This document shows, in pieces, positions 14,742-23,575 of a stretch of DNA of 32,482 nt (positions are counted from its first letter, which is position 1; each line of letters opens with the position of its first letter). The notes below the pieces were generated by a model. It was given only the letters and a program-made list of their open reading frames with translations, did not search any database and was not told the DNA's origin. Position numbers and translations under genes: made by a program. Where the stretch lies: positions 22,309 to 54,790 of the forward strand of contig VBJI01000078.1 of NCBI GenBank assembly GCA_005880875.1, given 5' to 3'. This stretch comes from Chloroflexota bacterium. Lineage in GTDB: Bacteria > Chloroflexota > Dormibacteria > CF-121.

Positions 14742-15035
14742 ATGGGCCGCGCCGTCTGCCGGAAATGCTGGACCTGGCACGGCAGCGGTGCCACCGTCTG
14801 CCCCAGGTGTGGGGCTCCGCTCCAACCCGGCACCGCATCCGCGCCGCCGGAAGCGGGGGTGGCGTCCGCCGGCCCAGTGGCCCCTCCGCCGGTCTCACCG
14901 GCTGGACCGACCGCACTGGCCATGACGGGGACTATGGTGTCCAGGCGCCGGGCGCGATGGGTCTTTGTCGCCATCGCCGCGGCGGTCATGGTCATCGGCG
15001 CCGTCGCCACCATTCTGGTCCTGCAGGGATCGTAG
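14742..15035 (+). CDS. Zinc-ribbon membrane protein
   Basis: The 97-residue protein begins with a zinc ribbon: CRKCW and CPRCGAPL supply four cysteines in two CxxC pairs. A flexible Ala/Pro-rich linker (about residues 30-60) follows, then a basic RRRAR and one transmembrane helix (WVFVAIAAAVMVIGAVATILVL). The topology is probably zinc ribbon in the cytoplasm with a C-terminal anchor. It lies 6 nt after the 22-residue peptide and downstream of the response regulator, so all three are probably co-transcribed. Similar zinc-ribbon-plus-helix proteins are common in Chloroflexota-type genomes, with unknown roles. Confidence 0.78.
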   Translation: MGRAVCRKCWTWHGSGATVCPRCGAPLQPGTASAPPEAGVASAGPVAPPPVSPAGPTALAMTGTMVSRRRARWVFVAIAAAVMVIGAVATILVLQGS

Positions 15036-15091
15036 GGCAGCCCGACGACCAAGGCGCTGGCTCGCCTCCTGGCGCTGGACCTAGAGACCAC

Positions 15092-15097
15092 TAAACT
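15092..15097 (+). promoter_or_regulatory. Candidate −10 element before the GDT1-type gene
   Basis: TAAACT ends 6 nt before the GTG start at 15104 and matches TATAAT at four of six positions. There is no ribosome binding site (only CTCCCCCC lies between), so a leaderless mRNA is likely. Confidence 0.4.
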
Positions 15098-15103
15098 CCC
15101 CCC

Positions 15104-15697
15104 GTGGCCCACGCCCTCGGACTTGGCTTCACCGTCTTCGCCATCATCTTTCTGCTCGAGCTGCCCGACAAGACGGCGCTCGCCACTCTCCTCCTGGCGA
15201 CCCGCCATCGTCCCTTGCCGATCTTTCTCGGGTCGGCAGCGGCGTTCGTGATCCAGAGCGCGGTGGCGGTCGCGGCTGGCTCGCTGCTGAGCCTGCTGCC
15301 TCGAGAACCGATCCGGATCGGCGCCGGCCTGCTGTTCCTCCTGATGGCGGCGGTGATCGTGAGGCAGAACCTCAAAAAGGAAGAGGTCAAGGAGAAGGGC
15401 GACATCGAACGGGAGGAGCAACGGCACCGACGCCCCTTTGCCACGGCATTCCTCCTGGTCTTCGTCGCGGAATGGGGCGACCTCACGCAGCTCGCCACCG
15501 CGGCGCTGCAGGCGCGCTACCGCGATGCGGTGACGGTGTTCGCGGCCGCGACCATCGCGTTGTGGGCCGTGGCGGCCATTGCGGTCGTCCTCGGAAATCG
15601 GCTCGGCGCCTGGATCCCGCAGCGCCCCCTGCAATTCGCCGCGGCGGGCGTGATGGTCCTCGCCGCGATTGCGTTGATCACTGGCATCCTCGGCTAG
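15104..15697 (+). CDS. GDT1/TMEM165 (UPF0016) family cation transporter
   Basis: The 197-residue polytopic protein has the two inverted repeats of the UPF0016 family, each with its acidic motif: ELPDKT (residues 19-24) and EWGDLT (122-127). These motifs line the ion path of Ca2+/Mn2+ : H+ exchangers such as yeast Gdt1 and bacterial MneA. About six hydrophobic helices are visible. A charged central loop (KKEEVKEKGDIEREEQRHRR) separates the halves. Pro in place of Gly in the first motif is seen in many bacterial homologues. The start is GTG 15104. It converges on the histidine kinase gene with a 4-nt gap. Manganese export is the most likely role, by family inference. Confidence 0.88.
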   Translation: MAHALGLGFTVFAIIFLLELPDKTALATLLLATRHRPLPIFLGSAAAFVIQSAVAVAAGSLLSLLPREPIRIGAGLLFLLMAAVIVRQNLKKEEVKEKGDIEREEQRHRRPFATAFLLVFVAEWGDLTQLATAALQARYRDAVTVFAAATIALWAVAAIAVVLGNRLGAWIPQRPLQFAAAGVMVLAAIALITGILG

Positions 15698-15701
15698 AGC
15701 C

Positions 15702-17966
15702 TCAGGCCGCTGTTGTCAGGTCGATCGCCGCGGGCACGGCCCGCTGCGGGATCGTGAAGGTAAACGTGCTGCCCTGGCCCGGCGTACTCTTCACCCAGAT
15801 CCGCCCGCCGTGCATCTCGACCAGCTGGCGGGAGATGGCGAGCCCCAGGCCGGTGCCCTGGTATTTGCCGCTGATTCCGCTCTTTCCCTGTTGAAAGCTC
15901 TCGAAGATCCGCTCCGTGTCTTCGAGCGGCACCCCAATGCCGGTGTCTCGCACACCGATGCGGAGCTCGGCGCCCTGGCGCTCCGCGGTGACGCGAACGC
16001 TGCCGGATTCGGTGAACTTGATGGCGTTCCCGAGGAGGTTCAGCAACACCTGCTTGAGCTTCGGGCCATCGGCAAAGACGCGTCCCACCTCGGGCGACAC
16101 GCTCGCGCTGAGCTCCAGCCCTTTGGTCTTCGCCAGCGAGCTGACGCTTTCGACGCATTCCGAGATCAGGGGTTCGATCTCCACCTCGCCACGATGGAGC
16201 TGCGCTTTCCCCGCCTCGAGCTTCGAGATGTCGAGCAGGTCGTTGATCAGTGCCAGCAGGTGCTGGCCGTTCTGGGCAATGATGTCGACGTCCTGCCGCT
16301 GCTCGCGGGTGAGCACCCCGCCATCGCCCTCGAGCAGCAACTGCGAGAACCCGAGAATTGAGTTCAAGGGGGTGCGCAACTCGTGGCTCATGTTGGCGAG
16401 AAATTCCGACTTGTGCTGATTCGCGCGCTGCAGCTCGGCATTGACCGCGCCCAGGCGTGCCGTCTGCTCCGTCGCCAGATGGAATAGGTGCGCCTCCTGA
16501 ATCGCCGTCGCGGCGTGCTGGGCGAATAGGGTGAGGAGCTCGATCGTGTTACGGTCCAGCGGGCGCCGGTGGTAGACGGCGAGCACCCCGAGCAGCTGGT
16601 CGCCGATCACGAGTGGGAAGCCGGCGAAGGCCTGGATGTTTTCCTCGGCCATCCATGGACTGAGCCCAACCTGCCGGTGGTTCGCCGGGTCGTTGGTCAC
16701 GATCGGCACCCGAAGCTCCGCCACCTGGCCGATTTCGCTCATGCCGCGTTCCACCCGGCTCGGGACGGGCGGCGCATTGATCGTGATGTGATGGCCCGCC
16801 CGGCGCCAGAGGGCCCCGTCGCTCGGCTCGAGCAACCACACCTGCGCCGCGGCGAAACCGAGATTTCCGGTGAGCGCGGTGGCAACCACGTCGAGCAACT
16901 CGGGCTCGAACAGCTTCTGGTTCATCTGGTCGATCGATTGGTTCAGCAGCTCCAGGCGGCGGGCACGCTTCTCGGTCTCCTCGAAGAGACGCACATTTCG
17001 CAGGGCGACCGCCAGCTGTTGCGCCAGGACCTCCAGGGCCTCCTCTTCCCAGCGCGTCAGGCGCCGCTGCTCGTCGTGGGTTTGGAGGTGCAACACGCCG
17101 AACACCTTGCCTTCCAGGATTACCGGCGTCCCGAACACCCTGGCGTAGCGGGCTCGGTTCAGCGCCGCCCCGTCGAACAGCGGCGGCTGTGCCAGCATCA
17201 CCAGGCGACGCTCGCGCACCACGCGACCCACGATGCCCTCACCGGCTGAGATCGCGCTTCCGGCGACCGCTTCGGGCAGGCGGACCGCCGCCTGCAGTGT
17301 GAACACGCCTCGATCCTCGTCCAGCAAAACCACCGCACCCGAATCCATCTGCAGCAGCTCCATCCCGCAGCGGATAACGGTATTCAGCATGTGCGTCACG
17401 TCGAGCTGTCCGACGAGCTCGCCAAGGACGTTGCGCAGCTGCTCGGTCTGGTCGAGCCGGCGCCGCGTCCCGCGGATCTCGGTATTCATGGCCCGCACCG
17501 CGGCGCCCAGCCCGGTGATGACCGCGACCGTCGGAATCGCGCGCAGGATCGCGTCGCGCACCGAGATCGCGAGCCCGAGGTCGCTGGTCTGGAACAGAAT
17601 GATGCCGCTCGTCAAGAACAGGCTGGTGCCGATGCCACCCCATAGGTCGAACCGGAAAATTGCCTCGGCCGCCACCAGCGCGTAGAGCAGGTACGGGACG
17701 CTCGAGGACGGCGTCGCGAATAGCAGGATCCAGCCGCTCACCACCAGGTGGTCGAGGACGAGCAAGAGCACAGCCATCGGCCGGGCGAAGCGAGGGATCG
17801 CCTTCTTCTGGATCGCCACCGCGGCGACGCCGTTGTAGGCGGCCAGCAGTCCGGCCAGCACGATCGTGACCGGCACGGATGCCGACGGAAGCCAGAACAG
17901 AAGACCGAACGGAATGGCGACCGCCGCGAAGCGGAGCCTGACGAACCACCGGTCGAGGGCAGTCAT
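15702..17966 (-). CDS. Membrane GAF-GAF sensor histidine kinase (last gene of signalling operon)
   Basis: The 754-residue protein has four to six transmembrane helices in residues 10-160, then two GAF domains (about 175-330 and 340-495), a HisKA dimerisation domain with His528 in [16 protein letters not shown], and a HATPase domain. The latter carries the N box [15 protein letters not shown]1 DTGIGV, F box IFESFQQ and G2 GTGLGLAI. It is a complete, apparently active kinase. There is no receiver on the same chain, so phosphoryl groups must go to other proteins, for instance the receivers encoded upstream in the same operon. It begins 15 nt after the stop of the 815-residue scaffold gene. GAF ligands are unknown. 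Confidence 0.93.
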   Translation of the reverse strand: MTALDRWFVRLRFAAVAIPFGLLFWLPSASVPVTIVLAGLLAAYNGVAAVAIQKKAIPRFARPMAVLLLVLDHLVVSGWILLFATPSSSVPYLLYALVAAEAIFRFDLWGGIGTSLFLTSGIILFQTSDLGLAISVRDAILRAIPTVAVITGLGAAVRAMNTEIRGTRRRLDQTEQLRNVLGELVGQLDVTHMLNTVIRCGMELLQMDSGAVVLLDEDRGVFTLQAAVRLPEAVAGSAISAGEGIVGRVVRERRLVMLAQPPLFDGAALNRARYARVFGTPVILEGKVFGVLHLQTHDEQRRLTRWEEEALEVLAQQLAVALRNVRLFEETEKRARRLELLNQSIDQMNQKLFEPELLDVVATALTGNLGFAAAQVWLLEPSDGALWRRAGHHITINAPPVPSRVERGMSEIGQVAELRVPIVTNDPANHRQVGLSPWMAEENIQAFAGFPLVIGDQLLGVLAVYHRRPLDRNTIELLTLFAQHAATAIQEAHLFHLATEQTARLGAVNAELQRANQHKSEFLANMSHELRTPLNSILGFSQLLLEGDGGVLTREQRQDVDIIAQNGQHLLALINDLLDISKLEAGKAQLHRGEVEIEPLISECVESVSSLAKTKGLELSASVSPEVGRVFADGPKLKQVLLNLLGNAIKFTESGSVRVTAERQGAELRIGVRDTGIGVPLEDTERIFESFQQGKSGISGKYQGTGLGLAISRQLVEMHGGRIWVKSTPGQGSTFTFTIPQRAVPAAIDLTTAA

Positions 17967-17981
17967 CCGCGCCCTCGCTGG

Positions 17982-20429
17982 CTAGGCGGCCTGGCTGGTT
18001 TGAAGGTTGTTGATCATCTCGAGGAAGCGGTCCTTTCCGAAGTCCCCCTTCTGGATGATCGACTGGATATTCCCCTGCAGGCGCTCCCGGTCCTCGCTGG
18101 TGATGTTTTTCGCCGTATAGATAAGGATGGGAATCTGGCTGGCGGCCGGGTCTTCCCGAAGTTTGGAGACCACCTCGAAGCCGTCGACGTCCGGCATCAT
18201 CAGGTCGAGGATGATGAGGTCGGGCTTCTTCTTCAAGGCCAGCTCGAGGCCGGCCTTCCCCCCGTCGGCGACCATGACTTCCATGTTGAAGGGCTTCAGC
18301 ATGGCCTTGACCAACCGGATGTTCTGCGGGTCGTCGTCCACGATCAAGATCGATGACGGCGTCTTCTTGCCGCGCTTGCCATCGGCCAGCAGGTCGAACT
18401 TGACCATCATCTGCAACAGCTGCTGCCGGTCGATCGGCTTGGTCAGGAAGTCAGCCTGGCCGATGTCGAACGGTAGGGACTCCTTGTTGATCTTCGAGGT
18501 GAGCACGATCGGGATATCCTTGGTCTTCGACTCGCGCCGCAGATCGTAGACGAGGCCGCTTCCCCCGTTGGGCGGGAGCTGAGTGTCGATCAAGACGGCG
18601 AGCGGCTGGAGCTGCACCGCCTTGCGCAGCGCCTCCTGGGCGCTGGCCGCGATCACCACTTCGTAACCAGCGTGGCTGAGGAAAGGCTCGATCCGCTCCT
18701 TCACCGCCGGGTCGTTGTCGGCCACCAGGATGACGGGCGGCTTGTTGCCGCCGCCGACCGGCGGGACCATCTGCACCGGCCGTTCCTGGATCCCCGCCTC
18801 CTGCTTGGCGAATTCGATCAGCTCACGGATGTGCTCGACCAGCCGCTTCCCACTCTCATTGATATGGGCGACGAACTCGCGCCGCTCCTCCGGGGTCGTC
18901 TTGTTCGCTTTCTCGTCGAGCAGGATCTCGGAGAAGCCGATGATCGCATTCAGCGGCGAATTGAGGTCGTGGCTCTGGTCGTAAATAACCCGGAACTTCG
19001 CCTCGAAGTCGCGCTTTGCCTGGGTCAGCGCCGGCGCGGCGTCCTTGTTCTTTCCGCTGGCGGTCAGCTCGGTCTTGAGTCCATCGAGCTGCGCCTGCAT
19101 GGCCCGCTTCTCGGCTTCGTAGCGCGCCAGTACCTGGCTGGTGGGCGGACCGCTGCCGGCGGCTTTGCGCGCCTCGTCGAGCTGGAGCTTGAGGGAGGCC
19201 TTCTCCCGCTGCCAGGCGGTCTCCAGCTCTTTCGCCTCGTTCGCGCGCCGGCTGTGAAGCTCATTGGTCTCCGCCATCATCTCGGAGAGTTGGCCCTGCA
19301 CCCGCTCCAGATCGACTTTGAGCTGGTTCTTCTCGGAGGTGAGGCGCTGTTCGCGCCCGGTCCACTCCTGGGCCTTTCGACCGGTTTCGCCGGCGAGGTC
19401 CGCGTGCAGCGCCTTGATCTTCTCGTAGTCCTGCTGCATCGCCGCCAGCCTCGCCACCGCGTCCTGCATCTGTTTTTTGAGTCCGGCTTTCTCTTCGGCC
19501 ACCGAGGCTTCTCGGCTCTGCCAGTCCTTCTCCAGCGCCTTCACCTTGGCCAGCAGCGCCGAGCGCTCATCGCTGAGACGCTGGAACTCCGCCTCGGCCT
19601 TATCCAGGTCAGCGGCCTTCCGGCGCGCCTCGTCTAGCTGGCCCTGCAGCAGCTTGCGATCCGCCCGGAATTGGGCGTCCGCTGCCTGGGCGCCTTGCTC
19701 GAGGCGGGCGACATCGGCAATCAGGCGCTGCCGCTCGGCCTGCCATTTATCACGGGCCGCCTTGAGCGGCTCGATCTCGGCCTGCGCGACTTTGAGCTGT
19801 TGCTGGAGCTGCGCGTTCAGGTCGGTGAGCCGCGACTTTTCCTGGGTCAGGTCGGCCCGTGCCTTCTGCCATTCCTGTTCCAGCTCCGCCTGCTTCGCCA
19901 CGGCGGCATCCCGGTCTTTGAGCAGAGTCTCCCGGTCCATCGCCCACTGGATCTGCGCCGACTGCAGACTGTCGAGGTCTTCCTGGGCACTCTTGAGATC
20001 GGTCCGCATCTTCTTCTGGTCGTTCTCGAACTTTTGCCCCAGCTGCATCCGTTCCTGCTCGAGCTGGCGCAACTGGCCGCGACGCTCTTCGTCGCGGGCC
20101 TTGGCGCGGCCGACGTCGTCCTTCAGCCGGCCGAGCTCGACCTGGGCCCGATCGTGGCTCTGCTGGAGGTCCTGGTGTCCCTGCTTGAGGGCGTCGTGCT
20201 GGTCGAGCAGCGCCTGACGGTCCATCGCCCATTGGAGCTGCGCGTTTTGCAGTTCGTCCAGCTCCTGCTGTTTCTCCGCCAGCTGGCGCTTGCTGAGGGC
20301 GAGCTCCCGCTCCTTCTCTTCGAGCTGGCCACCGATGTCTTCTTGCAGCGCCTGGAGGTGGGTGATGAACTGCTGGTTCTGCTGCAGGATGTCGGCGAAG
20401 GACTTCGCCTTGGGCGCTTCGGGAGCCAT
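17982..20429 (-). CDS. Coiled-coil scaffold with orphan HisKA domain and two receivers
   Basis: The 815-residue protein is a long coiled coil (about 10-475), a HisKA-like phosphotransfer helix pair (about 480-545) and two receivers (about 566-670 and 692-800). The H-box SHDLNSPLNAIIGFS keeps the phosphorylatable His487 but is altered from the usual SHELRTPL. No HATPase domain follows, since the sequence passes directly through a proline/glycine linker to the first receiver. Receiver 1 has Asp615 (VLIDTQLPPNGG) and FLTKPI. Receiver 2 has Asp742 (ILDLMMPDVDG) but IIQKG instead of a KP motif. The coiled coil contains an internal repeat (QWAMDR at 66-71 and 161-166). The start shares 1 nt with the upstream stop. 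It probably acts as a phosphorelay hub. Confidence 0.92.
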   Translation of the reverse strand: MAPEAPKAKSFADILQQNQQFITHLQALQEDIGGQLEEKERELALSKRQLAEKQQELDELQNAQLQWAMDRQALLDQHDALKQGHQDLQQSHDRAQVELGRLKDDVGRAKARDEERRGQLRQLEQERMQLGQKFENDQKKMRTDLKSAQEDLDSLQSAQIQWAMDRETLLKDRDAAVAKQAELEQEWQKARADLTQEKSRLTDLNAQLQQQLKVAQAEIEPLKAARDKWQAERQRLIADVARLEQGAQAADAQFRADRKLLQGQLDEARRKAADLDKAEAEFQRLSDERSALLAKVKALEKDWQSREASVAEEKAGLKKQMQDAVARLAAMQQDYEKIKALHADLAGETGRKAQEWTGREQRLTSEKNQLKVDLERVQGQLSEMMAETNELHSRRANEAKELETAWQREKASLKLQLDEARKAAGSGPPTSQVLARYEAEKRAMQAQLDGLKTELTASGKNKDAAPALTQAKRDFEAKFRVIYDQSHDLNSPLNAIIGFSEILLDEKANKTTPEERREFVAHINESGKRLVEHIRELIEFAKQEAGIQERPVQMVPPVGGGNKPPVILVADNDPAVKERIEPFLSHAGYEVVIAASAQEALRKAVQLQPLAVLIDTQLPPNGGSGLVYDLRRESKTKDIPIVLTSKINKESLPFDIGQADFLTKPIDRQQLLQMMVKFDLLADGKRGKKTPSSILIVDDDPQNIRLVKAMLKPFNMEVMVADGGKAGLELALKKKPDLIILDLMMPDVDGFEVVSKLREDPAASQIPILIYTAKNITSEDRERLQGNIQSIIQKGDFGKDRFLEMINNLQTSQAA

Positions 20430-20794
20430 CAGGCGGCCTTCCGACCCTGCTGGAGGTAGCGGTCGACGGCGGCGCGCATGGCGTCGAGGTGGGCACTCAT
20501 CGCGCCCAGCTGGTCGACGCGTTCCTGCTCCAGCTGGCGAAGCTGCTCGTGCCGTTCGGCGTCACGCTGATTGGCGTGGGCCAGTTCTTCGTGGAGCCGC
20601 TTCATCTCCGCCTGGGACTGGTCGTAGGAGAATTTCAGCTCGTCGAGTTCCTTTTTCCGGGCGTCGTGTTCCGCCACGAGACCCTCCAGGTTGTGCACCA
20701 GTTCCTGGTTGAGTTGAAGGATCTCCGTGATGGGACGGCCGGGCTTCGACGCCGGCTCGCCCGGTCGTCCGGGTTTCTGCGACTGCTCGGTCAT
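20429..20794 (-). CDS. Small coiled-coil protein related to the scaffold N-terminus
   Basis: The 121-residue protein has a Pro/Gly/Lys-rich first 20 residues and then an uninterrupted coiled coil. It resembles two parts of the neighbouring 815-residue protein: ILQLNQELVHNL matches ILQQNQQFITHL, and RDAERHEQLRQLEQER matches RDEERRGQLRQLEQER (20 of 37 identical over the second region). The C-terminus RYLQQGRKAA also resembles the end of the receiver encoded just upstream (RYLQQGRLKTA). It starts with TAATG and ends with TGATG overlaps on both sides, so expression is tightly linked to its neighbours. A role as a hetero-coiled-coil partner of the scaffold is an inference. No enzyme domain is present. 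Confidence 0.85.
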   Translation of the reverse strand: MTEQSQKPGRPGEPASKPGRPITEILQLNQELVHNLEGLVAEHDARKKELDELKFSYDQSQAEMKRLHEELAHANQRDAERHEQLRQLEQERVDQLGAMSAHLDAMRAAVDRYLQQGRKAA

Positions 20795-21183
20795 TACGCC
20801 GTCTTCAGCCGCCCTTGCTGGAGATAACGGGCGACCTCTCCGGGCAGGCCCTGAGGATCAACGGGCTTGGGGATGTAGCCGTCGCAGCCCGCGCCCAGGA
20901 TCTTTTCCCGGTCGCCCGCCATGGCATGCGCGGTCAGCGCGACCACGACCACCCCCGCCATGCGCGCGTCGGAGCGGATCTTGCGGGTGACGGCCAGCCC
21001 ATCTTCTCCGGGAAGCTGGATGTCCATGAGCACGATATCCGGCAGCTCACGGGTCATCTCGGCCAGGCACTCGGCCCCGCTCCCCGCCTTGCGGACGGAG
21101 AACCCTTTCTTTTCCAGGAGGAACTGGGCCAGGCGCAAATTGACCGGGTTATCTTCGACGATCAAGACCTTGCCGGCGGTCAC
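20794..21183 (-). CDS. Stand-alone receiver (CheY/DivK-like)
   Basis: The 129-residue protein is a single receiver domain: VLIVEDN, phospho-acceptor Asp in VLMDIQLPGEDG, Thr in ALTAHA and Lys in YIPKPV. It has no output domain, like DivK or Spo0F, and could shuttle phosphoryl groups between the kinases and the scaffold. The GTG at 21181-21183 is chosen because AAGGAGG lies 7 nt before it, a strong ribosome binding site, and because the receiver begins right after. A frame open to 21321 is an overlap with the upstream gene. The start lies 35 nt inside the hybrid kinase gene. The C-terminal RYLQQGR is shared with the next protein. Confidence 0.92.
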   Translation of the reverse strand: MTAGKVLIVEDNPVNLRLAQFLLEKKGFSVRKAGSGAECLAEMTRELPDIVLMDIQLPGEDGLAVTRKIRSDARMAGVVVVALTAHAMAGDREKILGAGCDGYIPKPVDPQGLPGEVARYLQQGRLKTA

Positions 21184-23575
21184 GGCCTGTCCTCCTTCGC
21201 CTCTGAACGATGTCCAGCTCCTTGATGGCGCGCAATACGGCATCTGGCTGGGAGAGGCCAGATGGTATAACGGCGCTCCACGCCGTCGCTGGCACCCTCG
21301 GTGAAACTTCGCCCAGGGCAACCAGCGCGGGCTGGCCGGGAAGCCCGCGCAGTCCCAACACCCACTCAGGTTCAGGGGGCCCCAGCACGACCACGTCGGG
21401 GGCGGCCGCCCGAGCCTTCTCCAGGGCCTCCTGGAGGCCGGGAGCGCGGAAGACCTCGAACCCCTCCTCGACGAGGGCGGCGGCCAGCGGCGCCAGCGCT
21501 TTGCGCTCGCGGTGGACCAACAGCACCCGTACCCGGTCTCGCCGGCGCTTGATGCCCTGACCGACCCGGCGCAGTTCGTCCTGCATCGCCTTGGTCACCC
21601 AGGGCTTCGCGACATAGCCGACCACACCGAATTGCGCCATCAAGGGCTCGTTCTTCGTCACCGAGCAGACCAGCACGGGGACGTCAGCGGTCGCGGCCCG
21701 GGACCGCAGCTCCTGCAACACCTGCCAGCCGTCCTTCACCGGGAGCACCGTTTCCATCACCACCAGGTCGGGCAGGATTTCCATCGCCTTGCGGACGGCC
21801 TCGTCGCCGTCCTTGGCGTGCGCGACTCGGAAGCCGACTCCCTGGATCTCGGCCGTCATCCGCTGGCTGCTTGCGGGATCGTCCTCCACCACCAGCGCCA
21901 GCGGGAGCTCCATGCTCTCGATCGTCTGGGCGGCCTCCTCGGCAGGGGCCTCCAGGGCGGGACGCGGCTCCCGCGGGATCGTAAAGGTGAACGTCGACCC
22001 CTTGCCGAATTTGCTCTCCGCCCAGATCCGCCCGCCATGCATCTGGACGAACCGCCGGCAGAGGGCAAGGCCCAGGCCGGTTCCCTGGTAGCGGCGGGTA
22101 TAGGAGCCGTCGATCTGCTCGAACTCGCGGAAGAGCTTGGGCAGATCTTCCGCCTTCATCCCGATACCGGTGTCCTGGACCGAAACGGTGAGCTGGTCGG
22201 GCGTGTCTTTCACGGTGATCGTGATCTGACCCGGTGGGGGCGTGAATTTCACGGCGTTCGAGAGCAGGTTGTAAAGCACCTGCTTGAACTTGCTCCGGTC
22301 CGCTTTGATCACGCTCGCCTCCACCGCCCCGATGGTCGTCAGCTGAAGCCCCTGCTGGCGGGCCATCGGCTCGAGGATCGCCGTCACCTCCTGCAGCACC
22401 TCGGCCACGCGCATCTCTTCGGCCTTGAGCTCCATCTTCCCCGCCTCGATCTTGGCGAGGTCGAGGATGTCGTTGATCAACCCCAGCAGATGCTGACCGC
22501 TGCTATGGATGTTGCGGAGGAATTCCGTTCGCTCGCCCCCGGTCAGGTTCATGGTGACGTCGAGCAGAATCTCGCTGAATCCGAGGATGGCGTTCAGCGG
22601 CGTACGCAGCTCGTGCGACATGTTGGCGAGGAACTCCGACTTGTAGCGGTTCGACTGCTCGAGCTGGCGATTGACCTGCAGGATTTCCTCGTCGGCGCGG
22701 CGCAGCGCGGCGTGCTGCCGCATCAGGTAGCGGTTGGAATCCTTCAGCCGCGCGACCAGGCTCTGGCGCTCCGCCCGCAACCGCTGCTTCTCGAGGTTGC
22801 GATCCAGCATCTCGCGCAGCCGTTGCAAGTCGATCGGCTTGGCGATGTAGTCATCAGCGCCACCGCGGAGCGCCTCAGCCGCCACTTGCTCGGAGCCGTA
22901 GGCGGTCATCATCACCACCACCGCATCGGGGAAATCGCGCAGCATCTGGGGTAGCAGGGCGAGTCCGCTCTCCTCCGGCATCTGCACATCGAGGAAGATG
23001 AGCGCCGGGCGGCGGCCGTCGAGTTGCCGCCGTGCCTGGGTCGCATTCGGAGCCGTGACGACCTCGAAGCCCTGTTTCGAGACGGCCTTGGTCAGGAAGG
23101 CGCGGTTGTCCGGATCGTCGTCGATCGCCAGCAGGATGGGCCGCTGTTCCAGCTCCGGCTCGGCGCCCAGCAGCGTCCGCACCGCCTCCACCAGGTCCTG
23201 ACCGGCGCCGAGCTCCCGGCCCGAGCCCGTCGACAGTGGGCCGAGGTCGGTGAGGAACCGGTCCGCCCCGGCAGCCAGGGCGCGCTTGCCTTCGTCGGCG
23301 TCGACGTGGACGCCGGCCGTCAGCAGCACCGGGATGTTCGTGGTCGCCGGATTGCTCTTCAGGATCTCGCAGACCCGAAGTCCATCGATTCGCCGTAACA
23401 GGAGGTTCAGGACAATGGCGTCTGGCAATTCCTCCCGGGCACGGTCCAGCGCTTCGAGGCCGTCCTGGGCCGTCAGGACGTGAAAACCCTCGCGCTGCAG
23501 CCGGTCGACAATGGCCTTCAGGCGTTCAGGATCGTCGTCGGCGATCAGGATGCGCCGAGTGCTGCCGTCGGTCAT
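21149..23575 (-). CDS. Hybrid histidine kinase with four receiver domains, three lacking the phospho-Asp
   Basis: The 808-residue cytoplasmic protein reads receiver 1 (8-110), receiver 2 (147-250), a linker helix, HisKA with His321 ([17 protein letters not shown]), HATPase (425-535; NLLSNAVKFT, DTGIGM and GTGLGLAL), receiver 3 (559-665) and receiver 4 (683-785). Only receiver 2 keeps Asp (Asp196, IFLDVQMPEESG). Receiver 1 has Asn57 (VLNLLLRRIDG), receiver 3 has Glu608 (VMETVLPVKDG, a possible phosphomimic) and receiver 4 has Gly732 and lacks the acidic pocket (VLLVHRE). The tail is very basic (RRRRTGRDRRQGLDRRR). The start overlaps the upstream kinase by 4 nt. It has no membrane or sensory domain, so pseudoreceivers may mediate docking. 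Confidence 0.93.
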   Translation of the reverse strand: MTDGSTRRILIADDDPERLKAIVDRLQREGFHVLTAQDGLEALDRAREELPDAIVLNLLLRRIDGLRVCEILKSNPATTNIPVLLTAGVHVDADEGKRALAAGADRFLTDLGPLSTGSGRELGAGQDLVEAVRTLLGAEPELEQRPILLAIDDDPDNRAFLTKAVSKQGFEVVTAPNATQARRQLDGRRPALIFLDVQMPEESGLALLPQMLRDFPDAVVVMMTAYGSEQVAAEALRGGADDYIAKPIDLQRLREMLDRNLEKQRLRAERQSLVARLKDSNRYLMRQHAALRRADEEILQVNRQLEQSNRYKSEFLANMSHELRTPLNAILGFSEILLDVTMNLTGGERTEFLRNIHSSGQHLLGLINDILDLAKIEAGKMELKAEEMRVAEVLQEVTAILEPMARQQGLQLTTIGAVEASVIKADRSKFKQVLYNLLSNAVKFTPPPGQITITVKDTPDQLTVSVQDTGIGMKAEDLPKLFREFEQIDGSYTRRYQGTGLGLALCRRFVQMHGGRIWAESKFGKGSTFTFTIPREPRPALEAPAEEAAQTIESMELPLALVVEDDPASSQRMTAEIQGVGFRVAHAKDGDEAVRKAMEILPDLVVMETVLPVKDGWQVLQELRSRAATADVPVLVCSVTKNEPLMAQFGVVGYVAKPWVTKAMQDELRRVGQGIKRRRDRVRVLLVHRERKALAPLAAALVEEGFEVFRAPGLQEALEKARAAAPDVVVLGPPEPEWVLGLRGLPGQPALVALGEVSPRVPATAWSAVIPSGLSQPDAVLRAIKELDIVQRRRRTGRDRRQGLDRRR

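Noticed and set aside
21184-21321. Upstream start for the free receiver
   Set aside because: A strong AAGGAGG lies 7 nt before the GTG at 21183, and the added residues are only antiphase sequence inside the hybrid kinase gene.
21512-22954. 480-residue open frame on the plus strand
   Set aside because: Shadow of the hybrid kinase gene, whose domain motifs on the minus strand are unambiguous.
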